From Streptomyces venezuelae (GTDB lineage Bacteria > Actinomycetota > Actinomycetes > Streptomycetales > Streptomycetaceae): DNA of 64,000 nt. The stretch is taken from contig NZ_CP029194.1 in NCBI RefSeq assembly GCF_008642375.1, positions 1,178,001 through 1,242,000 on the forward strand, written 5' to 3'. Made by a program: the position numbers and the translations under genes. The notes under the pieces were generated by a model, which worked only from the letters and a program-made list of their open reading frames with translations, did no database searches and was not told the DNA's origin. Below, piece after piece: positions 18,935-28,377 of the stretch. Each line of letters begins with the position of its first letter. The stretch's first letter is position 1.

Positions 18935-21838
18935 CTACTCGAGCAGCTCCGCGTACGAGCCCATGGCCAGGGCGATGTCCGCCTGGGCCCAGAACCGGTG
19001 GTAGGTGAAGACGGGGGCCGCGCCGCCCGCCAGGTAGGCCTCGATCTTCGGCCAGGCCGGGTCGTCCTGGTAGAAGCTGCGCATCGAGGCGAAGGTGGAG
19101 GAGGCGTTCACCGTGTCGCCGTTCGGCATGACGCCTGTCCAGCCGCTCGGGACGAACACCGGGTCGTCGAAGCGGTTGTAGTCGGCGCGGGTCTCCTCGA
19201 CGGCGATGCCCAGCGGGTCCTGGTGGTGGTCCCACATGCCGTCGAGCAGGGCCTTGGCGACGCGCTTGGCCTCGGCGTGGCCGGACTTGGCCGCGTAGTA
19301 GGTGAGGGTCTTGGCGTAGGCGGCGGCGACACCGACGTCGTTCGTGTAGTCGGCGACGGTGACGTGCAGGCCGGCGTTGGCGCCGGGGTTCGCCGCGTTC
19401 CAGGTGTCGGGCGCACCGGACCACTGGAGGGTGGAGGGGATGCGATAGGTGCCGTCCGGGTTGATCGTGGTCTTGGACAGCGCCCAGGAGACCCACTTGT
19501 CGAGGACGGTCTTCGCCTCGGCGTCACCGGTCTGCTGGTAGTACTCGGCGACCCGCTCCATGGACCAGGCCTGGAAGCCGAACCACTGGTTGGACGCCGG
19601 GTCGTGGTAGACGGGCTTCTCGTCGTAGAAGAGGCCGTGGAAGGTGGGCGTGCCGGCCGGCGGGGTGGCGTAGCGGCCCTGCCAGCTGTTGGTGGCACCG
19701 CCGGCGATGGCGCCCTCGTCGGACTGGAGCCAGCGGTAGAACTCCAGCTGGCGGTCGAGGCTGGTCGCCCAGTCGGCCTGGCCCGTCGCGGACTTGGGCT
19801 TGAGGGGGGCGTAGGAGCTGAGAGCGTACGCGGCGAGCGGGTTCTGGTAGCCGCTGTGGTTGTGGCTGGAGCCGATGCGCCAGGACCAGCCGGCGGAGGT
19901 GTCGGTGGCACCGCCCCAGGCGTAGTACCAGGAGAGCAGGTAGGTGGCGCTGTCCTTGCCGGTGCCCGCGGGGCAGGCGGTCGGTCCGACGCAGTTGCCG
20001 GCCTTCTTGAAGTACTTGTCGAACATCGCGTACCGCAGGTAGTCGCCCATCTTGGCGGCCTTGCCGACGGTCGCGGACACCTGGGCACCCTTGCCCTGCT
20101 GCTTGGCCCAGAGGTCGGCCCAGTAGGCGGCCTGGACGGCACGGGCGTCGGCGTCGGGGGCGTTGGTGAACTTCCACTGCTTGGCGTAGGAGGCGTCCCC
20201 GGTGAAGAGGTCCAGATAGCCGTTCCGCCCGCCGTAGGAGAAGTTGTCGCAGGTGGGGTGGGTGACGGTCTCCCAGACGGACTCCTGCGGTCCGCGCTGG
20301 AAGGTGTTGATGTAGGAGGGGCCGGTCGCCGTCGGTCCGGCGGAGCACTTCCCGGGCTCGTTGCCGAAGCCGTAGACGTTGTCGACGTCCTGGATCCAGT
20401 GCATGCCGTAGATGTCGTCGGTGCCGTAGGCGCCCTTGAGCTCGCCGGCGATCGGGTCGGAGCCCGAGGTCACGCCGCCGTCGAGCCGGGCCGGGTACTG
20501 CGAGGGCAGGTCCCACTCGGGAGCGTAGGTCGCCGGCTTGGAGGCGTTGTACGAACCGGTGGTGGGCGTGTCGGCGTGAGTGGGGATCATGAATTTCTCC
20601 ATGGTCTCCCAGGCGCCGTTGAACTTGGTCCAGTCGCCGGTGATCTTGCCGTACATGGCCTGGAGCCAGATGAGGTAGCTGTACGCCTCCGAGGTCGTCT
20701 CGTGCCCGTGGTCGGGGGCCTCGACGATCAGGGTCTCGACGGAGTGGTACGGGATGCCCTCGGGCGAGAAGTAGCCGTTGGCCGGGTTGGTGATCTTCCC
20801 GTGGAGGTCGAGGAAGCGGGCGTCGTACGTGGAGTTCGCGGCCAGCTGGGCGACGGTGACCTCGGCCTTGGCGTGGCCGGGGGCGGTCGCGGTGAAGACG
20901 GCCGAGCCGGTGCCGGTGGCCGCGGCGGCGACGGTCACCTTCTGGGCGGTGTTCCAGTTCGCCGGGGTGAAGGTGAGGGTCGCGGGGGTCGCGGTGAGGT
21001 TGGTGTTGCCGGAGGTACGGGCGACACTCACCGTGACGTTCGCGGTGGGGGCGGTGGAGAGCTTCAGGTCGAAGGTGCCGGTCGCGCCCTGGCGGACGCC
21101 GAGCTGGCTCGGGGAGGCGACGAGCGCGGCCCCCGCGGCGACGGTGATGCCGACGGGCGCCGACTCGGCGGAGGCGCCGAGGCTGTCGTAGGCCTTGGCG
21201 TACAGGGAGTGGGAGCCGGCGGCGAGACCCGCCGCGCTGAAGGTGAACGGCGCGGTGGTGTCCGTACCGAGGAGCGTGGTGTCGCTGTAGAACTCCACCT
21301 TGCCGACGGTGGCTCCGTCGGCCGCCGCGGCGGTGGCGGCCAGCGGGACCGCGTCGCCCGCGGTGAAGACGGCGCCCGCGGTGGGGCTGGTCAGGACGGC
21401 GACCGGTGGCTGGTGGGCGCCGGTGCAGGGGGTGCCGTTGACCGCGAAGGCGGTGGGGGCGGCGTTGGCACCGCTGTAGGTGAACTGGGCGCCGGTGGTG
21501 GTGGCGGCGCCGGCGGCGAGGGTTCCGTTCCAGGACGCGTTGGTCACCGTGACGTTCTTGCCGGACTGGGACCAGTTGCCGCTCCAGCCGTTGGTGAGCT
21601 TCTGGTCACCGGCGTAGGAGTAGGTCAGCGTCCAGCCGTTGAGGGCTTCGGCCGCCCGGTTGGTGAGCGTGAGTTCGGCGGTGAAGCCCGAACCCCAGTC
21701 GTTCGTCCTGTAGTCGACGCTGCACTGCACGGATGCGGCCTGGGCGGTGGAGACGGCGCCGAAGGCCGTGAGACCCAGGGGGAGGGAGAAGGCCGCGGCC
21801 AGCGCGGTCAGTGGCCGACGTGGTCGTAGTCGATGCAT
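18935..21838 (-). CDS. Secreted GH48 cellobiohydrolase with CBM2
   Basis: The 967-residue protein is a processive reducing-end cellobiohydrolase. Domains in order are a signal peptide (about 1-34), a CBM2 cellulose-binding module (about 35-140), a bacterial Ig-like domain (about 145-240), a second beta-sandwich (about 240-330) and the GH48 (alpha/alpha)6 catalytic domain (about 335-967). The GH48 domain shows [20 protein letters not shown] with the acid Glu and [20 protein letters not shown]. The ATG was chosen at the signal peptide, with GAGGAG about 11 nt upstream. A perfect CebR box lies about 80 bp before the start, so cellobiose induction is expected. The divergent operon encodes GH5 and GH6 cellulases. 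Confidence 0.95.
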   Translation of the reverse strand: MHRLRPRRPLTALAAAFSLPLGLTAFGAVSTAQAASVQCSVDYRTNDWGSGFTAELTLTNRAAEALNGWTLTYSYAGDQKLTNGWSGNWSQSGKNVTVTNASWNGTLAAGAATTTGAQFTYSGANAAPTAFAVNGTPCTGAHQPPVAVLTSPTAGAVFTAGDAVPLAATAAAADGATVGKVEFYSDTTLLGTDTTAPFTFSAAGLAAGSHSLYAKAYDSLGASAESAPVGITVAAGAALVASPSQLGVRQGATGTFDLKLSTAPTANVTVSVARTSGNTNLTATPATLTFTPANWNTAQKVTVAAAATGTGSAVFTATAPGHAKAEVTVAQLAANSTYDARFLDLHGKITNPANGYFSPEGIPYHSVETLIVEAPDHGHETTSEAYSYLIWLQAMYGKITGDWTKFNGAWETMEKFMIPTHADTPTTGSYNASKPATYAPEWDLPSQYPARLDGGVTSGSDPIAGELKGAYGTDDIYGMHWIQDVDNVYGFGNEPGKCSAGPTATGPSYINTFQRGPQESVWETVTHPTCDNFSYGGRNGYLDLFTGDASYAKQWKFTNAPDADARAVQAAYWADLWAKQQGKGAQVSATVGKAAKMGDYLRYAMFDKYFKKAGNCVGPTACPAGTGKDSATYLLSWYYAWGGATDTSAGWSWRIGSSHNHSGYQNPLAAYALSSYAPLKPKSATGQADWATSLDRQLEFYRWLQSDEGAIAGGATNSWQGRYATPPAGTPTFHGLFYDEKPVYHDPASNQWFGFQAWSMERVAEYYQQTGDAEAKTVLDKWVSWALSKTTINPDGTYRIPSTLQWSGAPDTWNAANPGANAGLHVTVADYTNDVGVAAAYAKTLTYYAAKSGHAEAKRVAKALLDGMWDHHQDPLGIAVEETRADYNRFDDPVFVPSGWTGVMPNGDTVNASSTFASMRSFYQDDPAWPKIEAYLAGGAAPVFTYHRFWAQADIALAMGSYAELLE

Positions 21839-21916
21839 GCGGGTGGTTCTCCTCGCGGCTCGGGAGGATGGGGGTGCGAAGAGCGGATGGGCCTGTAGGG
21901 ACAAGCCCTGAACCAG

Positions 21917-21930
21917 TGGGAGCGCTCCCA
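21917..21930. promoter_or_regulatory. CebR box between the GH48 gene and the GH5 operon
   Basis: TGGGAGCGCTCCCA matches the known Streptomyces CebR operator perfectly. It lies about 79 bp before the GH48 start and about 183 bp before the GH5 start. Confidence 0.9.
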
Positions 21931-22049
21931 CTGTGCAGTTGGGCCGCATCGGCGTCAAGACGTGCGAAGAGTCGAAGGCGAATGACGAGGAAATTTACCC
22001 AACCCCTCTTTTCCTTGGGGACAGTTGACGCTACGGTCTGCCCGACCAG

Positions 22050-22063
22050 TGGGAGCGAATCCG
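22050..22063. promoter_or_regulatory. Degenerate CebR box before the GH5 gene
   Basis: TGGGAGCGAATCCG keeps the left half of the CebR operator and matches 10 of 14 bases overall. It is about 50 bp upstream of the GH5 start, downstream of a TTGACG hexamer that could be a -35 element. Confidence 0.5.
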
Positions 22064-22112
22064 TCCGGCCGGCGCATCACCCGTGGTGTGCCCTCGCTGC
22101 GAGGACTCGCTC

Positions 22113-23675
22113 ATGCGACATCCCCCACGTCTTTCCGCGCTGCTCGCAGGAGCGGCGCTCACGATGGCGAGCACCGCGTTCGCCGTCATGGGTACGGCCT
22201 CAGGAGCCGCGGCCGCATCCGTCTGCACAGTGGAGTACTCGGTCGTCGGCCAGTGGGGCGGCGGCTACCAGGGCGCCGTCACTGTCACCAACAACAGTGC
22301 TGCGCTGAGCAGTTGGAGCCTCGGCTTCGACTTCCCGGCCGGCCAGGCCGTCAGTCAGGGCTGGGGCGGCAAGTGGTCCCAGTCCGGGGCCTCCGTCACG
22401 GTCGTGAACGAGAGCTGGAACGCGGCGCTCGGCACGGGCGCCAAGGTGACGGGCGGCTTCATCGCCTCCTGGACGGGTGCCAACACGGCACCCACCGCCT
22501 TCACGCTGAACGGCACGCCGTGCGACACGGGCGTGCCGCCGACCCCGACGCCCACGCCGTCGACCCCGACGCCGACCCCTACCGCCCCGACGACTCCGCC
22601 CACCACTCCCCCGACCACCCCGCCCACCACTCCCCCGACCTCGCCGCCGACTCCCGTCACCGGCGCGCCCGAACTCGGCGTCACGGGAAACAAGTTCACC
22701 GACCAGAACGGCGCGGTCCGCCGCCTCCTCGGCGTCAACCGCTCCGGCGGCGAGTTCATGTGCGTCCAGGGCCACGGCTTCTTCGACGGTCCCGTCGACG
22801 ACGCCTCGGTCAAGGCCATCGCCGACTGGAAGGCCAACACGGTCCGCATCCCCCTCAACGAGGAATGCTGGCTCGGCCTGGACAACATCAAGCCCGAGTA
22901 CCGGGGCACGAACTACATCGACGCGGTCAAGGACCTGGTGACCAAGGTCCTCGCCCACGGCATGACCCCGGTCGTCGAACTGCACTGGACGCACGGCCAG
23001 TACACGGGCAACTCGGCGGGCTGCTCCGACGTGCACGCCTCCTGCCAGAAGCCGATGCCGGGCGCCCGGTACACGCCGGCGTTCTGGACCTCGGTGGCGA
23101 ACACCTTCAAGAACGACAAGCGGGTCGTCTTCGACCTGTTCAACGAGCCCTATCCGGACCGGGCGACCTCCACCGCGACCCAGGCCTGGTCCTGCTGGCG
23201 CGACGGCGGCACCTGCCCCGGCATCGGCTACGAGGTCGCCGGCATGCAGGCCCTGGTGGACGCGGTCCGCGCCACGGGGGCGAAGAACCTCGTTCTCGTC
23301 CCGGGCATCGCGTACTCCAACGACCTGAGCCAGTGGCGCGCGTACAAACCCACTGACCCGGCGGGCAATCTGGCCGCCGCCTGGCACGTCTACAACTTCA
23401 ACACCTGCGCCGACGAGACGTGCTGGAACAACACCCTCGCCCCCGTGGCCGCCGAGGTTCCTCTCCTCGCCGGCGAGATCGGTGAGAACACCTGCGGACA
23501 CGCATTCATCGACCGCGTCATGAAGTGGTTCGACGACCGCGGCCTCTCGTACCTGGGCTGGACCTGGAACACCTGGAACTGCAACTCCGGTCCCGCGCTG
23601 ATCAGTTCGTACGACGGCACTCCCACCGCATTCGGCACCGGGCTGCGCGACCACCTGCGCAGCCTCACCCCCTGA
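22113..23675 (+). CDS. Secreted GH5 endoglucanase with N-terminal CBM2
   Basis: The 520-residue enzyme has a signal peptide (about 1-35), CBM2 (about 36-138), a PT-rich linker (about 140-182) and a GH5 catalytic barrel to the end. The acid/base is Glu345 in FDLFNEPYPD and the nucleophile Glu455 in AGEIGEN; HWTHGQ and the His of AAWHVYNF also fit. It should cut cellulose chains internally outside the cell. The ATG follows a GAGGA at about 8 nt. It is 16 nt upstream of the GH6 gene, so the two form an operon. A degenerate CebR box lies upstream. Confidence 0.94.
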   Translation: MRHPPRLSALLAGAALTMASTAFAVMGTASGAAAASVCTVEYSVVGQWGGGYQGAVTVTNNSAALSSWSLGFDFPAGQAVSQGWGGKWSQSGASVTVVNESWNAALGTGAKVTGGFIASWTGANTAPTAFTLNGTPCDTGVPPTPTPTPSTPTPTPTAPTTPPTTPPTTPPTTPPTSPPTPVTGAPELGVTGNKFTDQNGAVRRLLGVNRSGGEFMCVQGHGFFDGPVDDASVKAIADWKANTVRIPLNEECWLGLDNIKPEYRGTNYIDAVKDLVTKVLAHGMTPVVELHWTHGQYTGNSAGCSDVHASCQKPMPGARYTPAFWTSVANTFKNDKRVVFDLFNEPYPDRATSTATQAWSCWRDGGTCPGIGYEVAGMQALVDAVRATGAKNLVLVPGIAYSNDLSQWRAYKPTDPAGNLAAAWHVYNFNTCADETCWNNTLAPVAAEVPLLAGEIGENTCGHAFIDRVMKWFDDRGLSYLGWTWNTWNCNSGPALISSYDGTPTAFGTGLRDHLRSLTP

Positions 23676-23691
23676 AAGGACCCCCACCCGC

Positions 23692-25440
23692 ATGAGCCGC
23701 ACCAGAAGCACCAGCCGTACCGCCCTCCTGGCGGCACTCGGCCTCATCACGGCCACCGGCGCGACCGCCACCGTCCTCGGCACCGCCACCGCCGGCGCCG
23801 CAGCCCCCGGCTGCAAGGTGGACTACCAGATCACCAACCAGTGGAGCACCGGCTTCGGCACGAACGTGACCGTCACCAACACCGGTGACGCGTTGTCCTC
23901 CTGGACCCTCGAATGGTCCTACGCCGGCAACCAGCAGGTCACGCAGGGCTGGAACGCCACCATCACCCAGTCCGGCGCCGCCGTCACCGCCAAGAACGTC
24001 TCCTACAACGGGACGCTCGCCACGGGCGGCTCCGCCTCCTTCGGCTTCAACGGCTCCTACAGCGGTACGAACGCGGTGCCGGCCACCTTCACGCTGAACG
24101 GGGTCGTCTGCAACGGCGCCACCCCGACGACGCCGCCCACCACCCCGCCCACGACTCCCCCGACCACGCCTCCCACCACGCCGCCGGGGACCAAGGCCGA
24201 CAACCCGTACGCCGGCGCCAAGGTCTACGTGAACCCCGAGTGGTCCGCGAAGGCGGCGGCCGAGCCGGGCGGCTCCAAGGTGTCCAACCAGCCCACCGGC
24301 ATCTGGCTGGACCGCATCGCCGCCGTCAACGGCTCCGCCACCTCCATGGGCCTGCGCGCCCACCTCGACGAGGCCCTGAAGCAGAAGGGCACCGGAGAGC
24401 TCGTCGTCCAGCTGGTCGTCTACAACCTGCCCGGCCGCGACTGTGCCGCCCTCGCCTCCAACGGCGAGCTCGGCCCGACGGAGATCGGCCGCTACAAGAC
24501 CGAGTACATCGACCCGCTCGCGGCGATCCTCGCCGACTCCAAGTACGCCGGCCTGCGGATCGTCACCACGGTCGAGATCGACTCGCTGCCCAACCTGGTC
24601 ACCAACGTCTCCGGGCGTCCGACGGCCACCCCCAACTGCGACGTCATGAAGGCCAACGGCAACTACATCACCGGTGTCGGCTACGCGCTCAAGAAGCTCG
24701 GCGCCATCGCCAACGTCTACAACTACATCGACGCCGGCCACCACGGCTGGCTGGGCTGGGACGACAACTTCGGCCCCTCCGCGGAGCTGTTCAAGCAGGC
24801 CGCCTCGGCCGAGGGCTCCACGGTCGACAACGTGCACGGCTTCATCGTCAACACCGCCAACTACAGCGCCCTGAAGGAGGACCACTTCAAGATCGAGGAC
24901 TCCGTCAACGGCACCTCCGTGCGCCAGTCGAAGTGGATCGACTGGAACCGGTACACCGACGAGCTGTCCTACGCCCAGGCCATGCGCGCCAAGCTGGTCT
25001 CCATCGGCTTCAACAGCAACCTCGGCATGCTGATCGACACCTCCCGCAACGGCTGGGGCGGCACCCAGCGGCCCACCGGCCCCGGCGCGCTCACCAACGT
25101 CGACACGTACGTCAACGGCGGCCGCTTCGACCGTCGCCTCAACCCCGGCAACTGGTGCAACCAGTCCGGTGCCGGTCTCGGCGAACGGCCCCAGGCGGCG
25201 CCCGCCGCGGGCATCGACGCGTACGTCTGGATGAAGCCCCCGGGCGAGTCCGACGGCGCTTCCAAGGAGATCCCGAACGACGAGGGCAAGGGCTTCGACC
25301 GGATGTGCGACCCGACGTACACGGGCAACATCCGTAACGGAAACAGCATGTCGGGCTCGCTGCCGGACGCCCCGCTCGCGGGCAAGTGGTTCTCGGCCCA
25401 GTTCCAGGAGCTCCTGAAGAACGCCCACCCGGCGCTGTAA
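23692..25440 (+). CDS. Secreted GH6 cellobiohydrolase with N-terminal CBM2
   Basis: The 582-residue enzyme has a signal peptide (about 1-38), CBM2, a short Thr/Pro linker (TTPPTTPP repeats) and a GH6 domain from about residue 175. GH6 signatures include VVYNLPGRDCAALASNGE with the catalytic Asp region, TTVEIDSLPNL, DAGHHGWLGW and WMKPPGESDG. It releases cellobiose from non-reducing ends and complements the reducing-end GH48 enzyme encoded divergently. It is separated from the GH5 gene by 16 nt and followed by a strong hairpin. Confidence 0.95.
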   Translation: MSRTRSTSRTALLAALGLITATGATATVLGTATAGAAAPGCKVDYQITNQWSTGFGTNVTVTNTGDALSSWTLEWSYAGNQQVTQGWNATITQSGAAVTAKNVSYNGTLATGGSASFGFNGSYSGTNAVPATFTLNGVVCNGATPTTPPTTPPTTPPTTPPTTPPGTKADNPYAGAKVYVNPEWSAKAAAEPGGSKVSNQPTGIWLDRIAAVNGSATSMGLRAHLDEALKQKGTGELVVQLVVYNLPGRDCAALASNGELGPTEIGRYKTEYIDPLAAILADSKYAGLRIVTTVEIDSLPNLVTNVSGRPTATPNCDVMKANGNYITGVGYALKKLGAIANVYNYIDAGHHGWLGWDDNFGPSAELFKQAASAEGSTVDNVHGFIVNTANYSALKEDHFKIEDSVNGTSVRQSKWIDWNRYTDELSYAQAMRAKLVSIGFNSNLGMLIDTSRNGWGGTQRPTGPGALTNVDTYVNGGRFDRRLNPGNWCNQSGAGLGERPQAAPAAGIDAYVWMKPPGESDGASKEIPNDEGKGFDRMCDPTYTGNIRNGNSMSGSLPDAPLAGKWFSAQFQELLKNAHPAL

Positions 25441-25468
25441 CACCCCTCGCGAGACCTCTCGCCCGAGG

Positions 25469-25510
25469 CCTGCGGCCGGCCGGATCCCCAGGGTCCCGGC
25501 CGGCCGCAGG
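25469..25510. terminator. Bidirectional terminator hairpin between GH6 and cebR
   Basis: A perfect 15-bp stem (CCTGCGGCCGGCCGG with CCGGCCGGCCGCAGG) around a 12-nt loop lies between the convergent GH6 and cebR stops. Confidence 0.8.
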
Positions 25511-25552
25511 AGTCTTCCCGTACGCCGGGGAGACTCCCCCTGCGCACGGGAT

Positions 25553-26584
25553 TCAGCAGGAATCGCGCACGATCAGCTCCGTCGGCAGGACGTGCCGCCG
25601 CGGCTCCTCCGGCGCCGCCCCACTCCCCTGGATCTCCCGGATCAGCATCCGCGCCATCGTCCGCCCCATCTCCTCGATGGGCTGCCGCACGCTCGTCAGC
25701 GGCGGATCCATCAGCCGCGCCACCGCCGAGTCGTCCACCCCCACCAGTGCCACGTCCTCGGGCACCCGCCGCCCGGCCTCCCGGAGCACCCCGCGCGCCC
25801 CCGCCGCCATCACGTCGGAGGCGGCGAAGACGGCGTCCAGGTCCGGCCTGCGGTCGAGCAGCACCCGCATGGCCCGCCGGCCGCCCTCCTCGGTGAAGTC
25901 GCCCGCGGAGACGAGGGCCTCGTCCGGCGCGTGCCCCGCCTCGGCGAGCCCGGCGCGGTATCCGCCGAGCCGGGCGCGGGCCACGTACATGTCGAGCGGC
26001 CCGGTGACGGTCGCGATACGGCTCCGGCCGCCGCCCACGAGGTGCGCGACGGCCGCGCGCCCGGCCCCGATGTTGTCGGAGTCGACGTACGGCACGGGCT
26101 CGGCCTCCGAGCGGCGCCCGTTCATGACGACCGGCAGGCCGAGCTCGCGGATCCGGTCGGGCAGCGGGTCGTCGCCGTGGACGGAGGCGAGCAGGACGCC
26201 GTCGACGCGCTGCGCGGCGAGGTACTGCTCGAAGCGCTGGCGCTCCTGCTCGCTGCGGACCAGCGTGAGCAGCAGCTGCTTGTCGGCGTCGGCCAGTGCG
26301 GCGCTGACCCCGCGGATCAGGTCGAGGAAGTACGGCTCCGCGAAGAGCCGGGCCTCGGCCTCGGGGATGACGAGAGCGATGGCGTCGGTGCGGCTGCCGG
26401 CGAGAGCGCGGGCGGCCTGGTTGGGTACGTAGCCGAGTTCGGCGACGGCTCTGGCGACGGCCGTTCTGGTCTGCTCGCTCACCCGGGGGGAGCCGTTGAT
26501 CACCCGGGAGACCGTGCCCCGGCCGACGCCGGCCCTGGCCGCGACCTGTTCCAGGGTCGGTCTGCCGTTCTGCCGTCCGTTCAC
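25553..26584 (-). CDS. cebR: CebR, LacI-family repressor of cellulose and cellobiose genes
   Basis: The 343-residue protein has the LacI DNA-binding domain (RPTLEQVAARAGVGRGTVSRVING, hinge YVPNQAARALAG) and a sugar-binding domain. Known CebR proteins release TGGGAGCGCTCCCA operators on binding cellobiose or cellotriose. Such boxes occur upstream of this gene, cebE, the cellulases and bglC. The GTG start is favoured because GAGGGGAG lies 10 nt upstream; an in-frame ATG at 26611 would add nine residues. It is divergent from cebE with two CebR boxes between them, so it probably represses itself as well. Confidence 0.93.
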   Translation of the reverse strand: MNGRQNGRPTLEQVAARAGVGRGTVSRVINGSPRVSEQTRTAVARAVAELGYVPNQAARALAGSRTDAIALVIPEAEARLFAEPYFLDLIRGVSAALADADKQLLLTLVRSEQERQRFEQYLAAQRVDGVLLASVHGDDPLPDRIRELGLPVVMNGRRSEAEPVPYVDSDNIGAGRAAVAHLVGGGRSRIATVTGPLDMYVARARLGGYRAGLAEAGHAPDEALVSAGDFTEEGGRRAMRVLLDRRPDLDAVFAASDVMAAGARGVLREAGRRVPEDVALVGVDDSAVARLMDPPLTSVRQPIEEMGRTMARMLIREIQGSGAAPEEPRRHVLPTELIVRDSC

Positions 26585-26640
26585 AATCGCCGAGCTCCCC
26601 TCGTAGGACATCGCGCAGCCCACCAAGACCACTACGGGAA

Positions 26641-26654
26641 TGGGAGCGCTCCCA
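26641..26654. promoter_or_regulatory. CebR box proximal to cebR
   Basis: TGGGAGCGCTCCCA, a perfect operator, stands 57 bp before the chosen cebR start and probably mediates autoregulation. Confidence 0.9.
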
Positions 26655-26818
26655 CACTAGTTCACCGCCCTCCTTCCGCGCCACGCGCATGCGTTCAGGA
26701 GATGACGGCCCCGCCCCCGCCCGGCCCCGGCGAAACCCCCCGGGCACCTTCCGGTAACGAATCCGTGTTCATGTCTTGACACCCGCACCCGCCAGGCAGC
26801 AACCTTCCGGCAACGACG

Positions 26819-26832
26819 TGGGAGCGCTCCCA
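26819..26832. promoter_or_regulatory. CebR box upstream of cebE
   Basis: TGGGAGCGCTCCCA, a perfect operator, lies about 112 bp before the cebE start. A TTGACA hexamer about 38 bp further upstream (26776-26781) may be a -35 element, though no good -10 was found. Confidence 0.9.
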
Positions 26833-26943
26833 TCGGGGCGCACACAGCCTGCATCAGGTCCTGGCGGGCAGCCGCCGAGCCGCGATCAGCCGGCCGGACC
26901 TCTCGGCGCACAACGAGCACCACCTTGGGACGAGGAGAGTGGA

Positions 26944-28287
26944 ATGCGCACTTCCAGCAGCAGACGCGGACGCCGTGCGGCGATCGCGGCGGTCGCCGTC
27001 GTCGTGACCGGTACGACCCTGCTCACCGGTTGCGGCAGTGACAGCGACGACAAGGGCGGCGACGCCCAGGGCGGCGGCAAGATCACCCTGCGGGTCGGGA
27101 CCTTCGGTTCCTTCGGCTACGACAACAAGACCGGCGCCAAGCTCTACGCCGAGTACGAGAAGGCCCACCCCAACATCAAGATCGAGGAGACGAACGTCTC
27201 CGACGGCCAGAAGTACTGGGACACGCTGAAGCTGCGCCTCGCCCAGAACAACGGTCTCGCCGACATCCAGGCCGTCGAGGTCGGCTACATCGCCGAGGCG
27301 ACCGGCGAGACCATGGCGGACAAGTGGGTCGACCTGAGCAAGGAGGGCGGCGCGGACATCGGCGCCTTCCTCGACTGGAAGGTCAAGCAGGCGACGACGG
27401 CGAGCGGCAGCGTCATCGGCCTCGGCACCGACATCGGCCCCATGGCCGTCTGCTACAACAAGGAGCTCTTCGCCAAGGCCAAGCTGCCGACCGAGCGCGA
27501 CGCCGTCGCCAGGCTGTGGGCCGGCGACTGGTCCAAGTTCCTCGAGACCGGGAACACGTACAAGAAGAACGCGCCCGCCGGCACCGCCTTCCACGACTCG
27601 GCGAGCGGCCTCTTCAACGCCGTGGTCTCCAGCGACCCCGTCCAGTACGCCGACGCGAGCGGCAAGCTCGACTGGGAGAACAGCCCCGGCGTGAAGAAGG
27701 CCTGGGAGACCGCCGTCGCGGCGAGCGAGGGCGGACTCACCGCCAAGCTCCGCCAGTTCGACGAGAAGGGCACCTGGAACGCCGCCTTCAAGAACTCCAA
27801 GTTCGCCACGGTCGCCTGCCCCAGCTGGATGACCGGCATCATCAAGGACCAGGCGGGCCCCGCCAACCAGGGCAAGTGGGACATCGCCGCGCCGCCGGTC
27901 TCCGGCAACTGGGGCGGCGCCTTCCTCGCCGTGCCGAAGTCCGGGAAGCACACCAAGGAGGCGGCCGAGCTCGCCGCCTGGCTGACCGCCCCCGAGCAGC
28001 ACGCCAAGGTCTTCGCGGTCAACGGCAACATCCCCTCGTCCAAGGACACGCTCACCTCCTCGGCGGTCCAGGACGCCAAGCTGCCGTACTTCGGCGAGAC
28101 CCCGGTCGGCAAGATCTTCTCGTCCGCCGCCGCCGGGATCACGCCCGCCGTCATCAGCCGCTGGGACGGTCAGGTGAAGACCTTCCTCACCGACAACGGC
28201 ATCCTCGACATCGAGCAGCGCGGCACCGACCCGGCCAAGGCCTGGGAGAACGTCAAGAAGCTGGTCGACGACAAGATCGACCAGTAG
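26944..28287 (+). CDS. cebE: CebE, cellobiose/cello-oligosaccharide-binding lipoprotein
   Basis: The 447-residue protein has a lipoprotein signal (RRGRRAAIAAVAVVVTGTTLLTGC) and a family-1 solute-binding fold. As first gene of a CebR-controlled operon with two permeases and a beta-glucosidase, it matches CebE, which captures cellobiose and cellotriose at the cell surface. GAGGAG lies 6 nt before the ATG; a longer frame upstream crosses the promoter and CebR box and is not used. A strong hairpin separates it from cebF. The ATPase would be supplied in trans by MsiK. Confidence 0.93.
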   Translation: MRTSSSRRGRRAAIAAVAVVVTGTTLLTGCGSDSDDKGGDAQGGGKITLRVGTFGSFGYDNKTGAKLYAEYEKAHPNIKIEETNVSDGQKYWDTLKLRLAQNNGLADIQAVEVGYIAEATGETMADKWVDLSKEGGADIGAFLDWKVKQATTASGSVIGLGTDIGPMAVCYNKELFAKAKLPTERDAVARLWAGDWSKFLETGNTYKKNAPAGTAFHDSASGLFNAVVSSDPVQYADASGKLDWENSPGVKKAWETAVAASEGGLTAKLRQFDEKGTWNAAFKNSKFATVACPSWMTGIIKDQAGPANQGKWDIAAPPVSGNWGGAFLAVPKSGKHTKEAAELAAWLTAPEQHAKVFAVNGNIPSSKDTLTSSAVQDAKLPYFGETPVGKIFSSAAAGITPAVISRWDGQVKTFLTDNGILDIEQRGTDPAKAWENVKKLVDDKIDQ

Positions 28288-28297
28288 CGGGGGCGCC

Positions 28298-28335
28298 TGC
28301 CGGTCCGCGCCGCCCGCGGGCGGCGCGGACCGGCA
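28298..28335 (+). terminator. Intercistronic hairpin between cebE and cebF
   Basis: A perfect 17-bp stem (TGCCGGTCCGCGCCGCC and its complement) with a CGCG loop begins 11 nt after the cebE stop. It lies in the 90-nt gap before cebF. It probably acts as a partial terminator or 3'-end stabiliser that raises CebE over the permeases. Confidence 0.7.
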
Positions 28336-28377
28336 CCGTCCGCACCACCGCACGCATCGACCTGGAAGGACGCCCCC

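Noticed and set aside
18788..21829. 1013-codon plus-strand frame opposite the GH48 gene
   Set aside because: It is antisense to a clear CBM2-GH48 protein and is compositionally a shadow.
24118..24186. Tandem ACGCCGCCCACC-type repeat as a regulatory repeat
   Set aside because: It simply encodes the Thr/Pro linker of the GH6 enzyme, as in many secreted cellulases.
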